A DNA stretch of 56,239 nucleotides from Gnetum montanum (Eukaryota > Streptophyta > Gnetopsida > Gnetales > Gnetaceae), in the NCBI GenBank assembly GCA_015680685.1, contig MNCI01000885.1:136477-192715 (forward strand). The letters are read 5' to 3'. Positions 10,509 through 22,010 of the stretch are shown here, piece after piece. The translations under genes and the position numbers were made by a program. Position 1 is the first letter of the stretch, and each line of letters opens with the position of its first letter. Below the pieces are notes generated by a model. The model did no database searches, was not told the origin of the DNA, and saw only the letters and a list, made by a program, of their open reading frames with translations.

Positions 10509-10526
10509 CAGTCATGGGGGAGATGG
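10509..10526 (+). promoter_or_regulatory. Second polypurine-like motif after gag-PR
   Basis: CAGTCATGGGGGAGATGG resembles the true 3' polypurine tract of A1 (AGTCATGGGGGTA at 12417-12429) and a motif downstream of pol in A2 (minus, about 37962-37977). It may mark the point where post-pol sequence rejoins after the pol deletion. Confidence 0.4.
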
Positions 10527-12414
10527 CCACCTATGCTAATCATTTGAGGCCCTTAGTTCTTTTAATTTTTTGTTTTACAAATTTTCTTTTTGCACATTTT
10601 TATTTTACAAATTTCTTTAACTTTTCATATTTTTGTTTTATAATATTGTTTATACTTTTTCTTTTATTTGTGTATGTATGTGTGTCTCTTATCCATTTTG
10701 TTAAGTTTGTCACACAATAAGTGCTATTAAATGATGATATGAACTATTTTCTATTGGTTGCTAATGTTGGATTTTACCTTTAAGTTACGATGTTGATACT
10801 AAGATATGGTTCTTTTGATGTAGCAGGCAATGAGTCCACATCACCTACGCATCCACAATTTCTATGGTCTCTCTTGGCTTGGAACTGTACAGTCCCTTTC
10901 TTAATAATAAGAATTATCAATGAATCGATAACTAGGTATTTTAACTAAGGAAGGACTCAAGGATTGAAAAGGGTGTGGCTTCAAGGAAACTTGATGCATT
11001 TTCATTGGCCATTCTCTTGGGTGCTTGGATGTTTTCTTCTTGAGTTTTCTTACCGTTCTGACAATTGCCATATTATCGAGAAGCTGAGTAAATAAAAATA
11101 ATAAGTCTTTGCATGTTGTGGTTCTCACGCAAAAACACAAAAAAATAGTGAGAATTCAAAGCACACCCCTTAGATGAAATAATCATTTGGGCTACAAACA
11201 CTGGTTATGGAACTAAAATAAACATGCTCCCTCTAACTAAGGTCCTTCTCGCTTCCTATTTTCTCCTCCTTCGTTTCATCGAAATGGTGGTGGCTCTTTG
11301 GTGAAGGAATTCTTGTTACTTCAAGTAGATGGATTGTCCAAATGCATTGATGCAAAGTCACTGGATGTGGTTTTTTTGAGGCCAGACTTGGAATGGGATC
11401 TACTAAGTCACAATTAATCATTAAATACACAAGAGGCTATATACCACCTTGTTATTCAGATTCCATTCCATTCTCTTCTCTCCATCCTTCTTTTTCCATT
11501 TATCACCTCATTGCCGATTGTATCAGTAGTCCATATCTTGGTGGATGCATTTTTTTCTTTTTGGTAAATTCTTGTGGTTAAGACTTTATCTCTTGTTTCT
11601 AAATGACATTCCCAGAGCCTACAGACTCTTTGAGTGTGGGATTGTCAAGGCATTAAGGGCATGAGCCTGCTTTGGGGAGGACCCACTGACATTCCTATTT
11701 GGTGCATCTGTTAATTTCTTTCCTTTAAACATTGCTGCAATCACCATTTATTTCATTCACTTTCATCTTTGACACCCCTTTCTTATCGGCGTTGCAATTG
11801 TCTCTTTTTCTTCATCCTTCTTATTCCTTCTCTTTTTCCATTCTCTCGCTACTGGAGGTTCACGATTAGTCATGGGGATTCTGGTCTAATTTTTTCAATT
11901 TTCTCCTAACCCCTACACCTTGGGTATTCATCATTAGTATATCTCTAGAGTTCGCATCAGCCATACCACAACTTAGCCAAGGGACCTTTCACCGAAGAAA
12001 GGTATCAACTTCATTGTGATTCATTTACCCATGTTAATATAAGACTGTGTTGTGTGTGCAGATGGCAATCATACAACAACGGATTGTACTTGGAGGAAAT
12101 TGGAATGGATCAATGCTGAAGGAGTTATGCAAGGAACAAAATTGATGACGCACTTACGGATGGACAACGAAAGGCACAATTTTGGCGTTGGCAGCAGTAG
12201 ACTTCTACTATCTTCTCTCTTCTCTCTCAGCTGCCAAATAAGGCCTAATGTCAAATGTATAAAGTGTTCACTCTTGTTGTCATGAACACCAATTTTTTCA
12301 TGCTCTGTAATGATGATCCATTCACATGTCATCCCATTCACCATTAGTTCTATTCAAGTCAATAATCTCACACCTTCCCAATATTTTGTAAGGAACTCAA
12401 GGACAAGTTTTTAT
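10527..12414 (+). other. A1 3' spacer, 1.9 kb, no coding recognised
   Basis: Part of A1 between gag-PR and the 3' polypurine tract. The first 200 bp are T-rich. I see no homology to pol and no long ORF; short ORFs here (up to about 90 codons) have no recognisable motif. The equivalent region of A2 holds the coiled-coil ORF, which I cannot detect here. Confidence 0.6.
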
Positions 12415-12429
12415 TTAGTCATGGGGGTA
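12415..12429 (+). promoter_or_regulatory. A1 3' polypurine tract
   Basis: TTAGTCATGGGGGTA directly before the 3' LTR. A2 has TTAGTTGTGGGGGTA at the same place. This primes plus-strand DNA synthesis. Confidence 0.8.
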
Positions 12430-13179
12430 TGATGGGATAAGATATTGCATCTTTCCCTGCGATATCGCATACGTGATATCGTGGTCCATCGCCAATTCTA
12501 TAAATAAGAGGCAGCTCTCCCTTGTTTCTCCATCTAGATCTAAACCTTAGCCAAACTCATGCCATTTTTCCATTCCAGAGTGAACGGATCTTTATTCGAG
12601 CAATTCTGTAGCTGAGCACACGATTGTTTATAGCAATGAAGACGAACTTTTGGGTAAACCTTGTAGTGCATGGACTAAGCTAAATAGGACTTTAATTATT
12701 GTTAATTGTTTAAATGCTTTCCTAAGGACTTAATCTCTCTCAACTCTCAACTCTCATAGTTAAGTGCATTTAGTATGACCGCTTCGAGCACGTGTGTTAC
12801 ACTTGGTAATCCCAGTAGCGAATAGCGTTTGGTAATCCCAGTAGCGTTGCATTGGTTCAGGGTGTGAAACAACAAGTGGGAACGGATACTGATGCTAGGG
12901 TAATTAAGGCTTAGTTTGTTAAAGTTAGTTACTTAGTCTCTTCACCCTTTCCCTCATTAGCATAGGCAATAAAAACATAAAAGATATAAAAATCACATGC
13001 CTCAAGCTTACTTAACCATACAACCATGACAAATACAAGTAAGCTTGGGAGGACAACGATTGATTAAGCTTAGGTGGTCCATAAGGTGTGTAGGCACTTA
13101 GTTTGCGGAGTTCGAACGGATCACGTGTGTAACGCTCGTATTCGTATGGTTGAGTGTAGGGGTACCTCACCACTCATCA
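12430..13179 (+). repeat. A1 3' LTR
   Basis: 750 bp, TGATGGGATA to CCACTCATCA, with TATAAATAAG at 12499-12508 and a palindrome remnant at 12460-12481. It lacks about 47 bp present in the 5' LTR around 6394-6440. Confidence 0.92.
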
Positions 13180-13184
13180 CCTAC

Positions 13185-14947
13185 CCATATGCCTCCTTTT
13201 CCTAATTCAAAAAAATGAAGTGAATTTAAACTAAATTATTACTAGTTTATCTATTTATAATATATATCTATACTTTAGCCAAGAAAATATTTATATTTTT
13301 CAAATTAATAAAATCTCAAATTGTTTCATCGAGATTTGACTTTTACATTGAAAACAAAAATCAAAACTAATGTATGTTATCTCAACCAAAATAATCATAC
13401 TAATTTGGTAAAAAAATTGTCTTACCCAACAATATGACAATAATTATTTATTTATTGTGACAAAGTCCAACTTGCTTGTACGTGACCCTAAAAATTATGA
13501 TGATAAAATTATTTTACTATGACTAAGAAGGACTCTCTTGAAGAGGGCTGGTTGTTGGCCTCTTGATGAAAATAACAAACTAACAACTTACCCACTACGT
13601 CTCTATAACTAGCATCCCCCTTTACAAAACTATCTAAAAACTAATTACTATATAGTCTCATTTCCTATATAAAAGCTCCTCATGATAAGAAAAATACTTC
13701 TATCTTAATCTAATTAATAATGAGGTGTTAGCCTAATGCTAAAACACTCAATTTAAAAACTTTAAGTCATAAGTTATAAAGTTCTAATTAAATTATATAT
13801 CTTAAAGTGCACTTATATTATGAATATTTCAATTCAAGGTTATGTGCGTATGTTCCCTCAACCTAATTAACTTCGGCTTAAAATTTGAACCATGGTCTAT
13901 TGGCAGAAGCAATGGCCTATTTCAAAAGCGTGACTTCATCTTAGAAGTAACGGGTTTTTGGTTAAGTAGGAATATGCTTGGCGGAAGCATGATGCATGAG
14001 AAATTTTGAAAATTGAGCCTTTTATATATAATGTCAATTGTTCAGATATTTGTTGGCAGCAGATCTTCACGTGCTGAGAGGGAAAAGCCCACGAATAGGA
14101 AAAACATTTTCAGATGCATTACATCATCGCAACCGTAATGAAACAAAATTCTCCTCCATTCCAACAAAAATACTGTGCATGTAAGGACAAACCTAAGCTT
14201 CTCCCTAATCCCTTTCTCTGTTACGGTGAAACTAAAACGGACATTTTATTTCGTTAGTAAATGTAATTTACCTTACCATTTAGATTAAATTAATCAAAAT
14301 TACATCCATAATATCCTAGTTATATCTTGCATGTTCCCATTTCCTTTGCTCTAACAATATGGTACGGTATGGTGGGTGAACAGGACGCTCAGTGAGCTCG
14401 TTTTTCAATTTCTATCTGTTTCTTTTAATTTCTTCCTCTGAACATTGCGGTTGGGGAATTCAAAGTTCTTACGTAATTTACTTGTTTTTCTAATTTACTT
14501 GTTTTTCTAAAATAATTTATGATGAGATTTGACATGGTTTTTTAGTTGGTTGTCAATTTATGCTATCCGCCCTTATTGTTATGCGGACTTAGGATTGACA
14601 TGGGTGGATCTTAAGAAATTCCAAATAAATAAAGACCTTGCCGTCATGGAATGATGGAAAAGAAATTAGATAGCTGACCCCATTTTTATCGAGACAAAAG
14701 ATAAAACGATGATGATAATTTTTTAAAATAATAAATTGGAACAACATATTCTTTAAAACCAATAAATTACAGTCATGCAGATCAGCACCCAACAGCAAAC
14801 TCTGCTCCTGAGTGTGGCCCCGTGGTACGGCAAATAATCATGTTCCGAATGGAACACAACTGTATTGTGCTGTGGCATCGTACCTACAACCACTAGCCGA
14901 CAAGTAATTCCAGCCAAAGCAGGGCGAGTCAGATTTCTCGAATATGA
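13185..14947. other. AT-rich intergenic DNA
   Basis: Contains the right copy of the direct repeat (13574-13655). Short ORFs near 14589-15053 overlap one another on both strands and show no family motif. No gene supported. Confidence 0.5.
13574..13655. repeat. Diverged direct repeat right of element A1
   Basis: Partner of 6127-6205: AACAAACTAACAAC, then TATAACTAGCATCC, then a similar A-rich tail. It lies about 390 bp beyond the A1 3' LTR. Confidence 0.6.
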
Positions 14948-15013
14948 GCAGCGAAATACGATCAAATGCAGTAAATCTACGCAGCGAGATACGATCAAAA
15001 ACTGTAAAGCATC
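14948..15013. repeat. 33-bp tandem duplication
   Basis: Two adjacent 33-bp units beginning GCAGCGAAATACGATCAAA and GCAGCGAGATACGATCAAA. They lie in a locally GC-richer stretch (about 14770-15050) of unknown origin. Confidence 0.8.
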
Positions 15014-15344
15014 TGCAATCTGTTTTCACTTTCTACCAGGTAAAGACGACTAGGTAAAGATATAAATTAATTTTTTCTTTCCTGTGTTCAGGACACGAGT
15101 CGTGAAGGTTAAGGACTACTTTCCAGAGTAGAATATGCTTAAGATATTCTATTTAAAGTGGAAGCGTCAGACAGTGAAAATTGAAAGGTCAAGGTTGATC
15201 ATTACAAAAGTTTTACTATTGGGAGCTTTATTATGAAAGACGTGGAGATATTTTGTTGAAGAACTGGGAATTCTTGTGATAGTTCAAGTATGGTGAGGCT
15301 ATCTGATTTCTATTTGATACATTGTACCATAAGTTGAAGAGTAG
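15014..15344. other. Unassigned spacer
   Basis: No coding or repeat signal apart from a partial unit of the next minisatellite (ACCATAAGTTGAAG near 15327). Confidence 0.4.
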
Positions 15345-15474
15345 GCCCTTACCATAAGTTAGTCGGCTATACAGAAGTTAGCCCTTACCATAAGTTAGTC
15401 GGCTATACAGAAGTTAGCCCTTACCATAAGTTGGTCGACCAGAAGTTAACCATAAGTTGGTCGACCAGAAGTTA
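15345..15474. repeat. Minisatellite, four units of 36/36/32/26 bp
   Basis: Units start at 15345, 15381, 15417 and 15449. The first two are identical (GCCCTTACCATAAGTTAGTC then GGCTATACAGAAGTTA). The last two share a variant in which the centre becomes GTTGGTCGACCAGAAGTTA, with the GGTCGACC palindrome. Identity between the first two units implies a recent duplication. Confidence 0.85.
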
Positions 15475-17851
15475 AAGAGTTGACCGTTAAAGAAGTTGAA
15501 GGATTGAAGGTCGAAAGTTGAAGGGATGCTGTTTTCTGTCACACCCTTTGCACTTCCCTTTGAATGAGCTCTCCCCTTTTCCGGAGATCATTACACTATA
15601 GTACACTCCCAATCTAATGAATTAACTCCCCAATCTAATGAATTAATTCTCTGCTTCTGCCCATGTTTTTGTTTGTTTGGATTTAAAGTTTTTTTATTTC
15701 GATTTAAAGTTTCTATTTGGCTATCCCGATTCGTTTTTTCTTATTTTTCTATGATTGCAGTGGTTTATCTCTAATATTCACTATGATTTATCTCTAATAC
15801 TCAGGATTTAGTATTACCAATATATTATTTAAAAGCTAATTTGATCAAGACGTTACATATTTCAGTTTCATTTTTGCCAGTTCTTCGATCATGCAAACAA
15901 CCGGTTCAGTTTTTAAGTTGACTGGCGTATGCCAAGATGGCAAAATTGGATGTACTTTTCGGTTTCGGCTTTGCGAAATGCAAGCAAGCTTAAACGTTTC
16001 CTCAATGGTTTCTACTTTTCCTGCAATCACATTGAAGCACCTAGTCCCCTACCAATTAATATCGCATTTATAAACTTAATACTATTTATGGGTTTCCGGT
16101 TGGAGATCTACATGAAAAATAGAAGAACAATAAGATATTGGTGCAGATTTTATTGCAAATATTGTTAACGCAGTAACCTGGCGAAATGTAGATCTGTAGT
16201 TCTTTCTGATAAAGGAATTTATTGATAGGTTAATCATGTAACGAAGTTATCTTAACTTGGTTAAATTTATTACAGCGCTTAAAACACAAAGGATCTGTTG
16301 ACCAGTCTAGAAGACTGGAACCTAAGGCTGCGGCCATATGATCATAGAATCACAAATACTAGAGAAATAAAATTATGAAATGTATGACACATGCTGCTCA
16401 GCGGTCATATGATCACAGAAAGTAATAGAAACACTGCAACCTTCACGTTTGCTATTCATCTTCAACAGGTTCATCTTGTCTAAAAACTAAAAAGTCCCAA
16501 GAAATTAGAAATCTACGGAGTACAGAGGAAACAAGAAACTATATAGACCTTGCTACTGATTTGAATCCGCTACATACAGTGAACGCGGTTTCGTTTCTTG
16601 GAAAAACGCGTGGCAAAGCCCCGAACAAAAGAAGAAAGTATTCGATCCAGTACTTGGCCACCTTACGGCGGAATCATGCTTCCTGAGCTTTGATCAGCTT
16701 GCATGGCGAAACAATGCCGAGTACTAATCTCTGGTAAGAACATTCAGCTCCCACTCTCCAACCAAGTCACTGCAATTCTGCAGTTAAATTTTAATACAGA
16801 AAATGCTTATGATCGCAATGACAAATTGCAAGCAGGACACTGTGTCACCTTTCAGTGGTTCATACTGAATTATGAAGTATCCGATGCTTCAATCCGACAA
16901 GGATTATGAAAGTTTTAAATTGCTTTTTTGGAATCTTTAATTTATGGTATACAATGAGATGCAAAGCTTTCTATTGATAAATTTAGATAGAGGCAACATT
17001 GTTTAGACCAAGAATTCAAAGGGTTTAACTTTTTCTTCAGTATTTGGGGCCAGATCAAATTACATCCTTTTATGGAAATTTTATCCTCTAAATTTTACTT
17101 TTCTATGAAATATTTCCTTTAAATTAAACATAGAATGTCATACATAAAGTTCATAATTACGTATGAAATTAGTTGTTTATTAGCATCATTCCTAATGCAA
17201 GCTTTTTTTAATAATCTCTCTTTTAGATGCATCACCTCACTTAGCAACAGTCTTGCTTTTCTTGAGTTAACCACTTATTTATCTTCTTTATTGTTCAAAT
17301 ATTATCAATGATCCTTCATCTTTCTACTTATTTGTTATATTTGTTGTTTGCCACTCAATAATTTCCTCATTCTTTATTTGAATTCCAAGTTGATTTTATT
17401 TTAATGTTAGGGAGGACCTTTAACGTCTAGGTCTTCATCTTCTTTCTTAACTTCAACTTCAAAAATAAAAGCAATTTGATTTTGAATTATTTTTATTGAT
17501 ATATGTAAGGCTTCAATAACATAGAAATGATTGTCTACTATCTTTAATTTCAAAAGCACTCCTTTATCATATAGATAGATTTTCATGTATAGATGTTTAA
17601 TTTTATGACGGGGTGTTCAAAGTCAAGAATGCCTAATCTTTTTTCTAAATCAGAGGTAAGATCTTTTAGGATTGTTTAAAAGTATGAAAACCTAAATAGG
17701 CATATGTAAAACCATGGAGCCTTTGTTATTATATTTTTAATAGTTTTATGTCTATTCTATGTTCATGAAGTCTTAAAAGGTTTTTTTCTATTGGCAATGA
17801 TGTACTTGGAAGTCTTTTATGATCTTTTGCTATGATCCAATCATAATACAA
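15475..17851. other. Intergenic DNA with a GC-richer patch, no gene recognised
   Basis: A patch at about 16540-16740 is less AT-rich than its surroundings. Near 16325 and 16400 the sequence GCGG(C/T)CATATGATCA(T/C)AGAA occurs twice, about 70 bp apart. Short ORFs here have no recognisable motif. Confidence 0.45.
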
Positions 17852-18379
17852 TGTAGGAAAACATGCTTTGTTAGTAGATCAAAGGTTTTTTCTCTTCGGA
17901 ACAATGATCAAAGGAGTGTGGAAACCCTCACAAGTTCCATGTTATCACAACCAACACCAAAGAACTACATGGCCCTAATTCCTTTGTGTGTTGCATCATA
18001 AGGATATGTAGGATTACAGAGAAGCTTCAGCTTCGATGCTTAGGCAACCACCATTCTTTTCAAAGTAGGGATAAGGGCTAGATGTGTGAGAGTAGGAACA
18101 TCACTTAGCTCTCTTAAGAAAATGATGTATATATGCTAGTGTTATTGATTATGTTGTGTAGGTTTCATTGGTTTAACTTTTCATATGATTATGTAAGTGT
18201 CTTCACGATGATCCTAACCTTGAACTAACATGTGGAATGTGAGTTGTGTACTTGTGTTGTGCTTGTAGTTATTGTGATCATTAAGGTGTAGTCCACCTTG
18301 GGTTCATTTTGGAACATTTAGCAACTCTAGGACTCTTAGGTAGTGCTGAGTGGTATTTTCATAGAGCAGTTCCATTACA
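17852..18379 (+). repeat. Candidate LTR of family E (528 bp)
   Basis: Starts TGTAGGAAAA and ends CCATTACA, near-inverted ends as in LTRs. A tRNA-iMet-like primer site follows one base later. A diverged second copy starts at 20417. The combination supports an LTR, but no pol is found. Confidence 0.55.
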
Positions 18380-18380
18380 C

Positions 18381-18394
18381 TTGGTATCAAAGTG
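18381..18394 (+). promoter_or_regulatory. Candidate primer binding site (tRNA-iMet type)
   Basis: TTGGTATCAAAGTG resembles the common plant primer site TGGTATCAGAGC, complementary to initiator tRNA-Met. Its place just after a TG...CA-like segment supports the LTR call. Confidence 0.5.
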
Positions 18395-19340
18395 ACATTT
18401 GTTGTTTGATGCTAGTGTTGATTCGTAATTCATGATCATTATTTATTATTTATGCTTTGTGTGCTTCAATGGTGTACAACAACAATAAAGGATGCCAAAA
18501 TCCTAGCAATGCTACTCTTAATTCCAATTTCTACAATGGGTAGTGGAGGAATAACAAGTGGGGAAGTTATGTGTACAAGAAGGTGCACAATTATGTGAAT
18601 ATATATGAGGACGAAGCTATGAAAATTTAGAGTTGTCATATGTAGATGATACAATCATGTGCCATCTACTTGAAATGAGACAACCAAATAATTCAAACAT
18701 TAGTTGATTAAAGATAGTTCCTTTATTTTTGGGCTAAGCTCTTATACAAAACACATGAACATGATATAGGTTAAAATTTTGTACTAAGAAATCACATGGT
18801 ATGCTAATTTTATCAGTGACCTTTAGTTTGAGCAATACAGTTTTGTATGTCTAAGTCTATTATGGTGAATTGTGAGAGAAATACATTCTCTCCTACTAGT
18901 TGATTCTTATAATAGTTTAATATGGTGATCCTATCATACATTAAATATGAGGCAATGTATGTAATCAATGTCCCTTATTGCAATATGTTGTTCTCATGGG
19001 ATGGTTATTCTTAAATCCATTAATCTTAAGAAAATTCTTTGTATTGAATGCCTTAAATACTCCTTAATTTGATGTTACAAGGTGATGGTTCTTGTTCACT
19101 TATTTTGATGCTACACTTGGATCCTCATCCAAGGGTCCTTTACCAGTGATGTCTTGATGGGTGAGTTCATGATCCACAAAAGAAGATTTATAGTGCTTCA
19201 AATTACTCTATTTGTAAATCTCATGTTTGAATAGAATGTTCTCCATGTTCTTGTTTTTGAATAGTAGTTTTGACAAGGAAATTCTTGGATGTTTCAATAT
19301 TTTGTTTCTTTACTTAAATTTTCCTTATTTAGGATTTGAT
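18395..19340 (+). repeat. Family E internal sequence, copy 1
   Basis: From about 18640 this matches 21300-22010 in the same orientation (shared blocks such as GATACAATCATGT, CATTCTCTCCTAC and AATATGAGGCAATGTAT). Near 18471 an ATG opens a short Asn-rich reading (MVYNNNKGC) that could be an old gag start but soon hits a stop. No pol domain is readable. Confidence 0.5.
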
Positions 19341-19903
19341 TTGATTCTTGGAGTAATTATTCTAAAAGTGGAGCATGATTCCTCTATATGTGAAACACCA
19401 TGATGCTTTGTTGTTGGCTTGTGCATACTCAAATATTCAGGTACTTATGTGCTTAACTTGATGAGTTATAATTGGTGAATAGTGGAATATGTGGTGACTC
19501 TCTTCATGAAGTAATGACTATGATGGATAAATCTATATATTCACCATTTTCCCTTCATGTTTCACATCTTGCATGGTGGATAACTTAGCAAAATTATCTT
19601 CAACTCATGTGGCATGATGCCTTTGGTTGTTATTGAAAATTATGACAAATCATAACTCTTATTTTAAAGGGGGTCTTGATAAAGGTTGTTTCCAATGCTA
19701 GACACTTTATTTTTTTATGACAGTGAATGTCAGATGTGATTCTATCTACCACCTCAATGGAAGATGGATAATAAAATTTTCTACCAAGATAGTTTATTCT
19801 AATGAGGACGAAATGCGACTACCTTGGTGCTACCACTTCTAGGATGAATTAAAGTAGTAGTATGTGAGAGGGGAAGTGTAAGAAAGAAGAAAAGAAAAGA
19901 GGC

Positions 19904-19944
<41 letters not shown>

Positions 19945-20416
19945 TTCTTAACTGTGTTTTCAAGTAAGAAGTACATTATTGTGACTATGACTTTGAGTAG
20001 GAAGCATAGGATTATGACTTTTACTCATAGTAGGGAGCATAGGATTATGACTCTAATTATGAAGTACAAGTTTAAAGATAGAGGAATGGGTGCCTATGGA
20101 AGACTACATATTTGTATTGCTACAAGTGTACAAAAATGATTTGTAATTTAAGTAAGTTTTAGTATAGGCATAAAGGTTAGTACCATTTAACCTCAATTGT
20201 GTAAGCATTCTTATGTATCAATTGGATGTTAGGTTGGGTTCAACATTTGTGCTTTATGGTTGATGAACCTAGTCGTTGAACCTTTTTATCTACAATTATT
20301 GGATGGGCTTTGAGTTACTCAATACCCTCAATATCCATATGGATTTTCATATTTAGAAAAGCATATGAACAAAGAATTAATCTCTAAGGATATTGCTTCT
20401 TTCATGTAGGAAAGAA
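19341..20416. other. Spacer between E copies, with a (GA)n tract
   Basis: No coding call. Includes the microsatellite at 19905-19939 and, just before it, a purine-rich GAGAGGGGAAGTGTAAG stretch. Confidence 0.4.
19905..19939. repeat. (AG)n microsatellite
   Basis: About 17 uninterrupted AG dinucleotides. Confidence 0.95.
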
Positions 20417-22010
20417 TGTAGGAAAAATACCTTGTTGGTGGATTGAAGGTTGTTTCACTCTAGAATGGGAATTGATGGAGTATGAAGATCCTCACAAGTT
20501 CCATGCTATGACAAACATCATGAAAGAACTACATGGCCTTGATTCCCTTGAGTACTATGCTACAAGGATATGTAGGCTTGTAGAAGATCTTTGGCTTCAA
20601 TGCTTACGCCACTACCCTTTTCTTCGAAATAGGGTTTAGGGCTAGCTAGACTAGAGTAGGAACAAATCATAGCTCTTTTAAGGGAATAGTGTCATGTGTG
20701 TATACTAGTGCTGTTGAGTATGTTATGCATGTTGCATTGGCTCAGTCTCTTATACAAGTATGTAGGCTTCCTCACAATATTTATGACCTTGGACTAATAT
20801 GTGGCATAGGATTTGTGTACCTATGTTGTGATCATTAACTCGTAGTCCACCTTGAGTTCACATTGGAACATTTAGCTACTTTGGGACTCTTGGATGATGC
20901 TAAGTGGTACTTTCTTAGAGTAGTTATGTATGTTGCATTGATTTGGTCATTGATATGATTATATAGGTTTCCTCGTGATGCTTCTAACCTTAGACTAATG
21001 TGTGGCATGTGAGTTGTGTACTTATGTTATGCTTGCAAGTTCTTAAGAACATTGAGACATAGTCCATAATGGGCTAGTGATAGATGACAAGTGAGGTAGT
21101 CATGAAAATAATGACATAAACATGTATAAGGATGTGAAAGTTCAAAGGAGATGGCTATATATGAGTAAATAGGCTCTGATCCAACTCTTATTGAAGATCA
21201 AATTATGTGAACAGTTGCTACAAGTAGATGACATTCACATGCATCATTTGCCTTAAGGTAAAGGGATTCGAGTGACTCTCGAGTTTAATGGTCATGAAAA
21301 TAGTTATCACAAGTAAGCGATACAATCATGTATCATATACCTAAAATAGATATGGACAAATAATTCAAACATTGGTTTATTTAAAAAGGTTCTTTTCTTG
21401 TTGGGATACAACACATAAATGTGCTCTAGCTTAAAATTTTGTACTAGGAAATCAAATTTTATGCCAAGAGAATGTTATTAGTGATCTCTAATTTGTGCAA
21501 AATACTTATGTATGTCCAAGTTTGTTATGATGAATTATGAGAGAAACACATTCTCTCCTACCAATTGATCCTTGTGACACTTTAAAATGGTGATTTTGTC
21601 ATGCATCAAATATGAGGCAATGTATAGAATCAATGTTTCTTATTGTAATATGTTGCTCTCTTGGGATAGCTGTTCTTAAATCTATTGATTTTGTGAAGAG
21701 TCTTTGGCTTGAATGCCTTAAGGACCCCATACATTGGTGTTATAAGGTGATGGTTCTATGTTAATATATTGGGAAGCTACACTTGGATTTGCATCTAGTG
21801 GTTCTTTGCTGGTGATGCCTTTATGGCTCAACTCTTTATCTATATAAGAAAATTGACAATGTTTCAAATTACTCTATTTGCAAATCTTATGTTTGAAGAG
21901 AGTGTTCTCTGGTTCTTATTCTTGGATGGCAGTTTAAGCATGAAAGTCTTTGGATGATTCAATATCTTGGTTTCTTATTCAAATTTTCTTCATTGAGGAT
22001 TTCATTTCCT
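20417..22010 (+). repeat. Family E copy 2 (LTR-like start plus internal homology, rearranged)
   Basis: Starts TGTAGGAAAAA, matching 17852, and follows copy 1 to about 20925. There it departs a few bases before the LTR end, so the primer site is lost. A segment of the LTR is then repeated (about 20931-21070 repeats 20726-20900). After about 220 bp of unmatched DNA it rejoins copy 1 homology at about 21300. This looks like a second, rearranged copy of the same LTR-plus-leader unit and not a simple 3' LTR. Confidence 0.55.

Larger units (their letters stand above)
6224..13179 (+). mobile_element. Gypsy element A1: two-LTR, gag-protease only
   Basis: A complete LTR pair (6224-7030 and 12430-13179), both with TGATG...CATCA ends, encloses a tRNA-Asp-type primer site, a gag-protease reading frame (7177-10491) and a 1.9-kb non-coding tail ending in a polypurine tract. 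No RT, RNase H or integrase is present. Flanking pentamers are CCTAT (6219-6223) and CCTAC (13180-13184), four of five matching, as expected for an old target duplication. The LTRs differ at roughly one position in twelve by eye, and the 3' LTR lacks about 47 bp after the 'ccattccagag' block. Gag, PR and termini match A2 (33740-46958), so A1 is a pol-deleted relative. Confidence 0.9.
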
